The notes beneath the pieces were generated by a model. It was not told where the DNA came from, made no database searches, and saw nothing but the letters and a program-made list of their open reading frames with translations. A stretch of 64,000 nucleotides of DNA from contig CAJNDT010006132.1 of assembly GCA_905221615.1 (NCBI GenBank), positions 310,001 through 374,000 on the forward strand. Direction: 5' to 3'. A program made the translations under genes and the position numbers. This DNA is from Symbiodinium sp. CCMP2592 (lineage: Eukaryota; Sar; Dinophyceae; Suessiales; Symbiodiniaceae). This document shows, one piece after another, positions 22,011 through 33,400 of this stretch; the stretch's first letter is position 1, and each line of letters begins with the position of its first letter.

Positions 22011-25000
22011 CACCTGCTGCCGCAACAATGGCAATATGTGTAGCAGGCTAATTGTGGGCCATGGTCATTCTCCACTGCGATAGGAGCAGCGAGGAAGTTG
22101 AAACAGTTCTAAACATGGTTCTCTATGCAAGCAAGAGTGCCAGGGACCGCTGCCGGAAACAATAATCTTCTTGTGAACGCCAGTCTGGTGTGTTGCTCAA
22201 CTCTTCACAAATGCTTGGACTGTCAGCCGGCACAGTCATGCCCAAGCACGTGGTCAGCTAAATGTTGTTGCTGAAATGTTGCTGAGGTGATCTTCAAGGA
22301 CAAGGCCTTGATGAGTTTGAGTCTCGACAAGATGCATCTTGCGAGCTGGCCCCTTGTTGTCTTGATCGAGTTCATCACGCTGTCGTTTTCGCAGGGGGTC
22401 AAACTCATTCACGACGTCGGCGACCATTAGTGAGGCAAGGGTAGAATATGGCAGAATACAGCGCCCACCTTCAGTTCCGACCGTCATTCGCAGTGTGTTG
22501 CACCAAGGTCGCGAGTTGCCGGGCCATCGCCTTTGTGCTCCCTTCCCGGTGAGCACAGGCTACAGCCACCGGCAACCCAATGTGAGGGAACAACGGAGTG
22601 CCCTGCGCAGAGGGATGTGATAGCATGTCATACCGCAAGATTCGCGTCAACATGCATTTTGAGCACTCTTCTACTTGCGACATGTAGGGAGTGATGCCAT
22701 GAGCACTCTACTCCCTTCGTAGATTTGCCTCCGAGTCCTAAAGTGGTTTTCACCGCAGTAGCCGGTGTAACTCCTGGGTGGTCGGGCAACCTCTTGGGCA
22801 ATTGTACTTTGGACCAGGGTCCATACTTCGTCAATTGTTTGGTTCAGAGTTGGCCCACAAGTTGTAGCCGGTCATGTGCAGATGTACGTTGTAGGCGGCA
22901 AAGGTGTTCCAAGTGCTGCAAGTTGGGTATGCTGCACCTGGCACAGGGGCAAAGAAGCACACAGAGAGCATCTTCGCCTTCAGCACGCAAATGTCTAGCA
23001 CTGCCTCCCCGTGACTCCGACGACAAATTGACGAAGCCAGTCATGGGCCGGCAAGCATCCACAGGCTAAGCTGCAGATCTGCACCAACAGCTTCGAGAAC
23101 CCAAGAAGTTCCGACCTTCGGCTGGTCAGTCCAAAAGTCGCCCACGCGTGGAAGCCAGAATGCAAAGCGATGCTTGCCTTATTTTAAGTCAAGCTGAATG
23201 CCAGTGGAAAAGAGCCGAATGGCAGCATGATTGCCTCGTCAGACCTGTCACCTGACATCTCCGAAGCAACAAAGAGCTGTCCGAAGCACCGGCTCGAGCC
23301 GCGGCGGATGTAGGCACGTGCTCCTAAAAGGATGAAGGATGCTCGGAGCATCTCCTGACGCCGCCGCTAAAGCCATTTCTCATCGCCGCCTTCGATGGGG
23401 ACGTGGGAGACCCCGAACTGGGAGCAGCTCGCCCCGGGTGGCTGGTGGCGAGCGCTGGCCCTAGAGGAGTCTTGTGCACGGAGCATGGTCCTCTGCACCA
23501 TTGCTAGACGGGTTTCCTACTGTTGCCACAGCGATGCATGGCGTCAAAAGATCTGTTGGGGCCTGCCGGAAAGCCTCAATGCTTCACTCGCGCGATGTCA
23601 CAGCAAGCAAGCAAGTTAGGGTCTGATGGAAGGTATGCGAAAAATCCTTGTGCAGTGAGGGTTCAACCATAAGCTCTGTTGCTTGTACATCTCCTCAGCC
23701 TTAAGGTGGTGCACCACCCCGCTGTCTATGCAATGATTCGACCGATTGAGCCACTTCTCCCGCACAACTCCGGCTACAACCACCGGCTACTCGGCAGAGA
23801 GCAAGCTCACAGAGCGGGTTAGCTTGCAGTCAGCGACTGTTGCGGACATCCCCTGTACATAGTCATTCACAGTTCCTCCAGCAGCTGGAGGAACATGGTG
23901 AAGCTTTGTGCTGAATCGGGCCGTGACTGCTTCACGATCAGCTGCCGGGTTGCAGATGTTGCAGGCAGACCCTAAAACAACCAAGAGCAAAGTAAATTTT
24001 CTGCTGCGCTGCACCCCATGCCACTGAAATGAAGCGTGTGTTGTAGCACACGTGCGCATGCGAAAGCTCTTTACAATTTGATAAGCACTACATACGTGTA
24101 ACTTGGAAATCATCTGGTGGCTATCTTGCGCAGGCACGACGCGGATCAGCAGTATCGGATCCAACCGATGATATCGACGGGTGTGATGTGCCCTCAGCAC
24201 ACAGCCCTCTATGATTGCAGATGCAAGCCGAGGCCAGATCCACGTCGTGGGAGAGGCGGGCATCGAATGCTGCTCGGGGTTGCTCAGCAGCTTTGATATG
24301 AAACGACACGATCCCAGTATATTCTCTTTCCCTGCACGTGACATCGCATGCTGTTGACAGCGCCAGCCGATCATGCCCATAGGGAAGACTAGCCTGCGCA
24401 ACCTGCCGCGAGACAGGGTGTGTGCTCGCATTTGTCAGAGGTGTTGGCAATGACGACTGCGGCCGGGACTGCAAGCCTGGCACCGTCTTGGTGTTACTGA
24501 TTCCTGTACGTAACTTGACCATTATTCCAAGCATGTGCCCCTAAAATTTTTGGTGTATGAGCCCAGTATGGGCATAACATATGCGGCATATGAACTTCAT
24601 GTGCAAGTCTCGGCAAACCATCATGGCAACGCGTTTGTTCTCGCTTCCTGCCCCTGCATGCATCTACCAGCATAGATGTCAATTTTTGAATCTTTACTTT
24701 TACAAGATGCGCGGCACGGAAATATCAACACACACTCTCCAACAGTAAGACCTTGTCAGGCTTTGTCCGAGTGTGAGTGTCAAGAATCAGACTTTCCAGA
24801 CCTACGAATCTCGCAACAGGGGCTCGTTCTTGCGAAGTGTTTGTAGGAGGCAAAAGCATCTACGCTTAGTTTCGGAAGCCAGCCTCGTCAGCTGCCGGTT
24901 TAACGCAGCAACAGCAGCACAGTTGTGGGACAAGCTTGCCGTTTCCTGGTGTGTCGTCTTGGAACGCACCTGACAAGGACACGCAGGTGCACATAAGCAT

Positions 25001-26660
25001 ATTCAACTCAAAGCTGTGCTTAGCCTGACATTGTGTAAGAGAGTATGGAATGAAGACTACACCAAGAAGTCGGTTGTGCCGTACGTGAAGTGGTGAGTTC
25101 GTACAGCCGGGAAAGAGAACAAGAGATTGTACAGACTAGTTTTTCCATCGGATTCGCCGACTTTAATTAAAATGTTACTGATACCTGAGTATTGTGAATT
25201 GAACCATCTCCTCCAGACTTGCTTTAAGTTTTTTCGAATTCGCGGCCAAGGAGTCGAGCTGGGATGAGGTTCCATGAAGGGTTCGAACTTGTTGGAAGTT
25301 GCAACCTTTGCCATGCGTATGACATGGCAGAATCTCAAAGTAGGCTTTTGCAAGCTGTTTGCAGACCTGCCGATGAGACGTGCAAGCCAAATACCGCGTG
25401 GGACATTAAGAACATGCGACAGGAGGAGAGCTGCTACTGGCTGCGTTTGCGGGACGAGGGTAACTTTGGACAACAGTGGCTGCGGCAGGAGAGGTTGGCA
25501 GCAGCTTTGAGTCTGATTCGACAAGACATTCTGACATGCTGAGACTCCTCCAGGATGGCAAGTCCCTGGGCCTTGGCGTGTTCCTGGAGGCATCTTGATT
25601 CCAATCCGAGACCCCCAGAGCCTTCCCACAATTAGCCAATTCAGTTTGCGCATGCTGTCTCAGAGGTTTTCTGGGCTCAAAGAGAAACTTACTGTAGCGC
25701 TCTGCTGAAGGCCCTGCCTCCGGGCATACCTGGACGCGATGTTCGCGAGGCTGGACTTGGTTGTCTGCCGCGCCTTGTGGTGTTGAGGTTGCTTTAAGCT
25801 TTTGCCTTTGCACTGTCTACCAGCATGGACGAGGGTGTTACCACTACTCGTACTGATTTCAAGCTGTTTCGAGCAGGAAAGCATTTTCAAGCATTTTACA
25901 CGCTGGCAGTCTTACGCTTACAGGGTGTTCTTTTTTCACAGCACCTACGGTTTGTGTTTGCGCTGCCTTGAGCAACCTATCGAGTCACCTCGCTTTGCTT
26001 CTGCCTGGCAGGCACACAGGAAAGCCTTGTCGGAGGCAGATGGCCGAGTTGTGGGAGAACCACCTAGTCAAGGAAGCTGGCCTGCCGTCGAATTTGAATT
26101 GTCTGGAGGTGCGCTGCGTTCGAAGTGCCTTCAACCAACTGCGGGATGGTGAGGCGGCTGGCAACTTGCCTTAGTCTGAGAGGCCTGCAGCCTTTGCCTG
26201 GCTGCTTGCAACGAACTGGGCTTGTGTTCTTTGCGGGCCTCTCCTGTAGAGATGCACGTGTAGTTTGCTCTCTCGCTAACTGCAGGTGAAGCATGGCGAG
26301 AGGCAACTCTGGACAACATTTATACTGTATACCGTCTAATGAGCAGTCGGAGCAGTTCTAGGTGGATGACACAGAATAGTCGCTCAAGTCTTCACCGCAG
26401 CAGGTCCCTCGGCTCTCCGTCGTGGATGCAATGCTTGGCTGCTCGGCCAGCGAAAACTGGTAGATATTGACAGATCTAGTCGCACGCATGATTGCACATG
26501 ATTTAGAGTTTACGTATGTCATAGACTGGAGAGGCATTTTGTCCCTTTCTATTCTTGCAAGAGTCCGCATCCAGTCGAGGTCAAGGTGCCGCCGAATTTC
26601 GATCTGCTGAGGCTGGTGGACAGCGTTGAATTGAATGAGCCCGCTTTCTCAGAACTTCCC
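22011..26660. other. Long region without recognised genes
   Basis: About 4.6 kb with only short, motif-free frames on both strands. Slightly protein-like stretches: + 26035-26165 (LWENHLVKEAGLPSNLNCLE) and an ambiguous pair of frames at 25057-25653. No repeats, RNA genes or transposon traces were noticed. Confidence 0.4.
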
Positions 26661-26663
26661 CCT

Positions 26664-26772
26664 CATATATATATATATATATACGTATGTATGTATGTAC
26701 ATATATATATATATATATATGTACGTACATATATATATATATGTATATATACGCATACACACACATACATAC

Positions 26773-26811
<39 letters not shown>

Positions 26812-26820
26812 CATACGCAC
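26664..26820. repeat. (TA)n with TATG/TACA interruptions
   Basis: About 155 bp of alternating TA, interrupted by GTATGTATGTACATA words and CACACATACATACA. Tyr/Ile-rich frames across it are artefacts. Confidence 0.9.
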
Positions 26821-28790
26821 ACTTCTTATGCATTCCTCCGCAGCCTCCGACCAATAGTCAGTGTATTTGTATCGAGCAGCGCGTCGTTTTCAGAAGCTGT
26901 AAGGTAATGGGCCCGGGACCTGAAGAGCCTGTTAATCACTCTGGTTGCAGTCGCTTCTTTGGTCAATGTGAAACAACAGCTTTGAGAGCGAATTAGGGCG
27001 ACCAATTCAGCAGCTACACAATCCGGTTTCCCAGATCGCTTCGCAGCACTTCCACCACTGTCGTTGTTGGGCAGTGGATGCCCCCAGACATTGGTAAAAC
27101 ATGCGATGCTTACGCACCCGTCAGCCACAGGCTGCCGCGCACACATTGGCTTGGCAAGGGTAACTGCGACTGGCGACAGGCAGGACCGAGGATGAAGGCA
27201 CAGAGGAGCAGGACATGATATGAAAACAGATTCTGGTGCACAAGCATGGCAGACACCAGCAATGCAAAACTGACGATCGGTTGGAGCACGCTTCTGCCCC
27301 GGTGTGCCAGCCACAAGGAATGGCACACAAAATGAGATTCGAAGAGCAGAGTGCATCCTGTCCCCCCGCCAGAAGGTGAGCAAAAGGACCACCGTGTACA
27401 GGCGTGCACACACACACACAGACACACCCACGCACGCACGCTCATAAATTCGGTAGAAGAGAAGAGGAGAGGTCATGAGAAAAGAAGAATGTTGTATGTT
27501 GTTATCTAATCTTGGCGCAGGGGCATTCCAATCTTGCTGGCACAGGGGCCCGCTTTTGCAGCTATCGAAATGTACGTTTACATTCCCTGCCACCTTTGCT
27601 TCCTAGCTTCGTTGGCATGGCTAAGAGCACAAGCGCCATGCCCCCTGCAGTCATATTACTGACTGTTTGGATTTGTTGAAGGTTGAAAACGAAATCGAAG
27701 GAGTGACCCCATGCTGCCATGTGCTAGGGAGGTTCACACACACACACACACACACCCACGCACGCACGCACGCATGAACACTCCCTGACGGAGTAAACAC
27801 GTACTTGCAGCTCTTGCAGCTCTTGTTGGGGCTCTCGGCCACTTCACTTGCAGAAAACAGCTTGCAGGTACGTCCCTTGGCGTCCCAAGAGATACTGTAT
27901 CCGGGCTTTTCTAGAGCTTTTTGTCAGGCAACCACTGTGGAAGGCAGGTTGCCCCCTGCGCTAAAATTGAGAAACTCTGGAATGCATCAACGTGGGAGTG
28001 AGTCGCATGCATCTTGCGGATCGTGCCTTGAAGATTCCAGGCACAACGAGTAGTCGGCGGCCCGGCAATCGCCCATCTCCTGCGTGAAGGCACGTTGCAC
28101 GACCAAGACGATGCTATGCAACAAGAGAAGACCCCAGGCAAAGTATGTCAGCGGCCAGTCACCTTCATCCGGACAGGCTACGTTGTCGTCCATGATGCAA
28201 TGAATGAGGATTTGGCTTCCAAGTTTGTGGTGCCCTGCTCTGGGGTGGAAGGCTTGAGGCATGCCTTGAGACAATAGCAACCGTTGACTCATGCATCGCG
28301 TTGAGCTCTCATTGGAGCTGCAATGGACACGTGCGGCCGAGAGAAGCCACGATTACGGTGTAGCTGTTTTGGAGATGCATGAACCTTTCTTGCTTGTCTG
28401 TCTGTCCAGCAGGTACAGATGGCAAAACTTGACAACGGCTGGAATCTTCACGCAGCACCCCAAGCAACACCAGGACCGCGGCTGGCTGCTGCATCCCGCA
28501 AGCCATTGACATTCCGATGACCCAGGGTATGTCGTCAGAGCTCGGGCGGCATGTTGCGGATCCGGGCAGCACAGGACAGCGAGGCGACCGCCTGCTATGG
28601 ATCGACGAGAGCATAGCAGCAGCTCGGCGCACTTGCTGATACTGATATACAGAAACTATAAATAAATAAACAGAAAATAGATACATAAGTATACATGGTC
28701 ACGCGTCTGGCGTTCCCAGCCCCGCCCCCAAATGGTATGGTCTGATAGATGGGGTGGTGCTGGCGGCCAGGGCTCAAGCGCAAGCCCTTC
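26821..28790. other. Region without recognised genes; two (CA)n runs
   Basis: Short CA runs lie at about 27402-27440 and 27735-27775, both with CACGCACGCACG tails. A + strand frame ending at 28277 contains HDAMNEDLASKFVVPCSG and could be an exon of an unknown gene. A 255-codon - strand frame (26826-27593) crosses a CA run and is not credible. Confidence 0.35.
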
Positions 28791-28799
28791 GCAAGCAAG

Positions 28800-29010
28800 C
28801 CGTAAACCCTATAACGCAGCGCGTGCCCCTGTTTTGAGCAACCTTAACTTGTACTTGAAACGCTACACCCAACCCTAAACCCCGCCTAACTGCAGGCTCT
28901 GTAAGCCTAAAGCAGAGCATACACCGCAAATCCTCCCTAAGCCCTTGTCGACTCGAAGCCTTATACCTTGCAACCGTAAACCCCAAACTCAAAAGCTCAA
29001 GCTAAACCCT
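28800..29010. repeat. Degenerate CCCTAAA-like (telomere-type) words
   Basis: Words such as GTAAACCCTATAAC, AACCCTAAACCCC, CCTAAGCCC, GTAAACCCCAAA and GCTAAACCCT recur irregularly over about 210 bp. TTTAGGG is the telomere repeat reported for dinoflagellates, and CCCTAAA is its complement. This could be a decayed interstitial telomere tract or simply the A/C-rich 5' part of the retroelement. Confidence 0.3.
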
Positions 29011-29011
29011 A

Positions 29012-29036
29012 TTTGCTCAAGCCATTTTGGCTCAAG
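29012..29036 (+). other. Relic of dinoflagellate spliced leader, partly duplicated
   Basis: Bases 29022-29036 read CCATTTTGGCTCAAG, the 3' 15 nt of the conserved 22-nt dinoflagellate spliced leader. They are directly preceded by ATTTGCTCAAG (29011-29021), which matches the same 3' end with a small deletion. Such nested leader ends are known where a trans-spliced mRNA was reverse-transcribed, reinserted and trans-spliced again. Position, about 97 nt before the first ATG of the LINE region, fits the 5' end of a retroposed transcript. Confidence 0.75.
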
Positions 29037-29132
29037 TATATCGGCTCGAGAAACCTAGTGGGCAGTGCATCCTCCCTTCGCCCCCGTGGGCAGTGCATCC
29101 TCCTCCTCCTCTCTCCGTCGGGTCTTTCCGTC

Positions 29133-29406
29133 GATGGGTGACGCAACTGATGATGCACGGATGGGTGCTAGGGATGAAGACGAGAGTCCTTTGCATGCTG
29201 CGAATTCAGGGAGTGTTCCCAGTGCCGAAGATCTTGCTGCCGCTGCTGCTGCCCTTGCCGCTGCCACTGCAGATCTTTCTGATGCTGGACTGAACCCTTA
29301 CCAGGTTGCTGCTGCTGCTCAGAATTCATCGCCTGTTCAGAAAACAAAGCCACCTTCGAAGGGCCTAGGCGGTGTTAAGAAGAACAATCTGAGCAACACA
29401 CACTAG
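29133..29406 (+). CDS. Short upstream ORF of the LINE (ORF0-like)
   Basis: An ATG at 29133 gives 90 codons (MGDATDDARMGARDEDESPL..., Ala-rich middle, basic end) to TAG at 29404. The frame differs from ORF1, which opens after a TAA at 29433. The intervening words (GCCTCGATAAGCCTCGGATGA) look like a small internal duplication. ORF0 may therefore once have been the amino end of ORF1, now shifted out of frame, or it may be a real separate leader ORF. Two 18-bp GTGGGCAGTGCATCCTCC words precede it (29059, 29087). Confidence 0.5.
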
Positions 29407-29549
29407 CCCAGACAAACGCTTCAAAGCCTCGATAAGCCTCGGATGAACGTACCAAGCAATCCGGGAGTCTCCCTTCAGCTCCCTCGGGACTTGGACCCTC
29501 TCCGGGACTCCGCGAGCCACCCGTCTTCGGAGGGGGAATTCCCCCGCCG

Positions 29550-30494
29550 ATGCATACAGGGGAGGCCCCCTCAGGACCCGGGACGGAGTTTTACCACTTG
29601 GATCAGGGTTCCGGCGTCCCATCTTGGGTTTCGGAAATTCGGGATCTCTTTCAGGGAGGACAAAGGGAGATGATGCAAGAATTGCGCTCCCATACCGCTA
29701 GCATTAATCAGGTCACGGAACGCATGGCCTCTTTTGATCATCGACAACAGGAGATGGCGGACTTGCAGAAACGCTTCCAAGCGCGCCTTGACGAAATGGA
29801 AGGTGAGATGCGTGACCTCAAAGCGGGCCGTTCGATCAGCCCAGGGCCACACCGTGGCCTTCCAGGTACTTCCAGTCCCCGTAGTACCACAGCGGGCTCC
29901 GGTGGGCAGCCCATCATCGACGACTTACAACTCGTCATTGGTGGATGGAAGGAAACACGACGTAGTGACATCGAACAGGAAGTGCGCCGCTTGTTCTCTG
30001 TGTTGGAGGCCTCCCCTTTGCTGAAAGATATCCACGTTCCCTTCATTCGCAGTAACTTTGCACGTATTGAGCTGCAGTTTGGATCGGATAGACTAGCCGA
30101 ACGTAGGAATGTTCAAACTCTGACCTTGAAAGCGCTCAAACAACACCTTCAGGCGAATCCCATGAGCCAGTTGGCAAATCAGTCCGGTTCCAAACTTTGG
30201 GCTTCCCGCAATCGGAGTAAAGAAGAACGAGCCAAAATTAGGGCACTTGTGGGGATCAAAGAGTATTGTGCACAACACATTAACTCCATTTTTATTGACC
30301 TCGACTGGAAGGGCAAACTTTGGATTCGGGGTGAACAGGTGATTTTTCATGTTAGTCAACACAAACCACATGATGGCTCCCTCCTCCTGAACGATTCGCA
30401 GGGTAACGAATCAGGCTGGTGGGCCGATCTATGCATTCTCAGCCGGGTTCTCCCCCGTAACCAGGATACTATTGAAGCTGAGCTAACTGCGTGA
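29550..30494 (+). CDS. LINE ORF1 protein (coiled coil + RRM-like)
   Basis: The product is 314 residues from ATG 29550; the frame is open from 29436 with no earlier ATG. Residues about 20-90 are heptad-like and charged (coiled coil for trimer formation). Residues about 120-280 have an RRM-like order (LQLVIGGW ... IHVPFIRSNFARIEL) followed by a basic WASRNRSKEERAKIR stretch and IDLDWKGKLWIRGEQVIFHV. In LINEs, ORF1p coats the RNA and acts as a nucleic-acid chaperone. The frame ends with TGA at 30492-30494 and continues in phase into ORF2. Confidence 0.7.
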   Translation: MHTGEAPSGPGTEFYHLDQGSGVPSWVSEIRDLFQGGQREMMQELRSHTASINQVTERMASFDHRQQEMADLQKRFQARLDEMEGEMRDLKAGRSISPGPHRGLPGTSSPRSTTAGSGGQPIIDDLQLVIGGWKETRRSDIEQEVRRLFSVLEASPLLKDIHVPFIRSNFARIELQFGSDRLAERRNVQTLTLKALKQHLQANPMSQLANQSGSKLWASRNRSKEERAKIRALVGIKEYCAQHINSIFIDLDWKGKLWIRGEQVIFHVSQHKPHDGSLLLNDSQGNESGWWADLCILSRVLPRNQDTIEAELTA

Positions 30495-33400
30495 CTAGCA
30501 GCCACTACAACAGCCAAAGCAACGAGACTTTCTCGCCAGGCCCGTAGGGCGAAGCCGATACATGAATTCAGTGCCACTACCTGGAATCTCCATGGTAAGT
30601 CTTTGCATCAAATTAAGACCCTCCTTGACCCTACAGAAGATCCCTGGGACTTCCTCTGCCTGCAGGAATTAGGCGGTTTCTCTGATTTACCTTCAGGTGA
30701 CTTCCGTACGGAACACCTAGATCTGGCTGGACAATCATGCACTGTTATTGTACACCAGGCACCCCTTAGCCACCATGCGACAGGCCTCCTCTTTCGGGAT
30801 CAGATTGACTTGAGGGTACTGTCTCGCCTTTCTTTTGGAGTAGGTTTCGTTCTCGAGTGCACAGCTTTTGGCCGTCGTTTGTTTCTCGGCACAGGTCATT
30901 TCCCCCACCAGAAACGTAATGATGCCACGGAAACTTGGCTTTCCTCTATTGCTCGTCTTGACGAGATCCTTAGCCAGGCCCGTTTCTGTGATTGCATTCT
31001 CTTAGGCATGGACTGTAATCAGAATTTAACCTTGCCGAATTCAACCTTTGCCGGACTGTCACGCCTTTTGTTTCTTACACGACATCGAGGACTGGAATTC
31101 AATCCCGTTTTGGGTAACACTTGGGAAGCTCGCAATGAACGTAGCTCGATTGACTGGGTTTTCCACAGGTGGCCTGGTGTCGAGCCGTCTTACCACCTTC
31201 GTAGAGATCTTATGCAAGCTTTACCTTCGGACCACACTCCAGTAGTGGGTTGTTTTGTGGGCCGTACGTGCCTTCAGGAACGTCCCCCCAGACCCAAACA
31301 TTTGTGTGGTAGATGGTATACGTCCCCTGATGCGCTATCCTCTGCTGCTCGGGACCCAGACTTCGTCTTTTCTCAGGATACCTTTGGAGCCTTGTGTTCG
31401 GAGCATTCTTCCCGACTCCCCACCCGTAAGTACTCAGACCCACCACATGTCCGAGAACTTATCAGGAAACGCAAGGTTGCTGCTGACGCAGGAGAAAGGG
31501 CACAACTAGTCCGAGACATACATGACGCTCGCATTGTAGCACAGCGGGAACATAAGTTGCAACTCCTGGCTGATGCACGTGCTGGTGACCGAGGGGCTAT
31601 TACGCATCTGCGTCGGAGTGCTTCGCAAACCTTCTCTGAAGGTAGCTTCATTGAACGACTTGGAGGCCAAGACAAAGCTGTTCATGACATGCAAGCCTTC
31701 TACCGTCGTAAATACGAGCTACCTTCTGGAGAGGCAGAAGTTTCACCGGAGCAGATTCAGGCCCTTCTCTCCCGACATGACGTTAATCATGTTCCTATTA
31801 CTACTGAGGAGGTCAAGGAAGCCCTAGCTCATGCTCGTCCCAACACGTCCTCTGGACAGGATGCAGTCTGCTACTCGGCGGTACAACAGTTCTTTGCCCA
31901 AGACTCGAACGGCAAACTCGTTGCATATTTCAATTCGGTCCTGTCTGGGCAACAACCGATTCCCCCCGCGTGGACCCGAGGCAAACTCTGTTTCCTCCCT
32001 AAAATTCCCCGCCCGTGTAAGCCCCAAGATTTACGGCCGATTTCGCTTACGCCCTGTCTGTGTAAGATCTTTACGCGCATTCTTATCACCCGCCTTCAAC
32101 CGTCCTTTCCTCCTTATCGTTCTGGGCAACATGCGTGCAGGAAAGGCGTTCAAAGCCTTGAAGCAGTCGCCTGTGCCCAAACCTGTATGAAACTCTTTCG
32201 GGGAGCCGAGGGCAAGGGCCTTCATATGATGAAGCTCGACATCTCGCAAGCCTTCGACACACTTAGTCATCATGCCCTTCTCCGATTCCTGCTTGAGACT
32301 AAGCCGTCAGCGGAAGCCTCCGCTCTGTGGAAGCTTTGCCGCAACACCTTTGTCGATATGCAACTCGGCACCACAGCGTGGTCTCAGCGTCTTGAACGCG
32401 GGGTTCTTCAGGGCACATCCTTTTCCGCGGATATCTTCTCGAGGGTGTTAGACTACTTTGTGTCAGGTCTTTCAACCAGATGGTCGCTTTCGGAACATCC
32501 GACCTTTCGGCGTTTTAGCTTACCGCATCTGCTGCTATATGCAGACGATATTCTAGTTTTGGGATGCTCCGCGGAGGATTTACAGAGTAAACTTCACGAT
32601 TTGCAGCATTGCTTGTCTGCCATTGGCCTCCATATCAACACGGCCAAATGTGCCGTCTTGCATGACGAACACGGGTCATGCCCGGGAGTATGGCCCTTTC
32701 GTAGTGCAACCCCCCTATCAGGATCCGATTCACTGGTTTATTTGGGGGTACCCCTCTCCCATAAGTGTACCCCCTTAGGTCAGCTTGGCATCTCCCTTGC
32801 GAAGGTCTCCTCCTCCTTTTTTGGTTTGCGGAGACTCTTCGATCATCCTAGTACCCCTGTTGCCACCAAACTCGAACTTTTTCGTAGTTACCTCACCTCG
32901 AAATGGTCCTGGTGTGCCCCGGTAGCTTGGCCGTCTCAGCGAGCACTACGTAGCATTGATGCGTTTAAGCATACCCTTCTGTTGTCTCTTCTACGCATTG
33001 ATTTTGATCCCCTCCTCCCTTTCCTCGAGAACACCCTAAGTAGGAGGCGTTCAGTCAAAATCATTTGCCAGGATCACGGTTCGGAATCTTGGTCTAGGTT
33101 GTGGTTGATTCGTATTTGGTCTTTTTGGGGTCATATTTTCCGCACCACCCATGATTTGCCGCTTCAGCAGGTTCTGCGCACGTGCAACACCAGTCTCGTC
33201 GGTAGACCCCAGTTACCCAAGAGTATCGTACTAGATTGTTTCCCCCGCAAACTACAGAAGGCGTGGACCAACTTTCGCAACAGATCCCCGTTTTTTGCTG
33301 TCGAAGCCCTAGCTTTGGACAGATTAGCCTGGCAAGCTGCATGTCAGCCCTGGTTAGCCTATTGGGGTCGCACTGAAGGTTACGAACTCTCTCAGGATGT

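Noticed and set aside
26826-27593. 255-codon - strand frame
   Set aside because: It crosses a CA microsatellite, lacks any motif and has no splice context.
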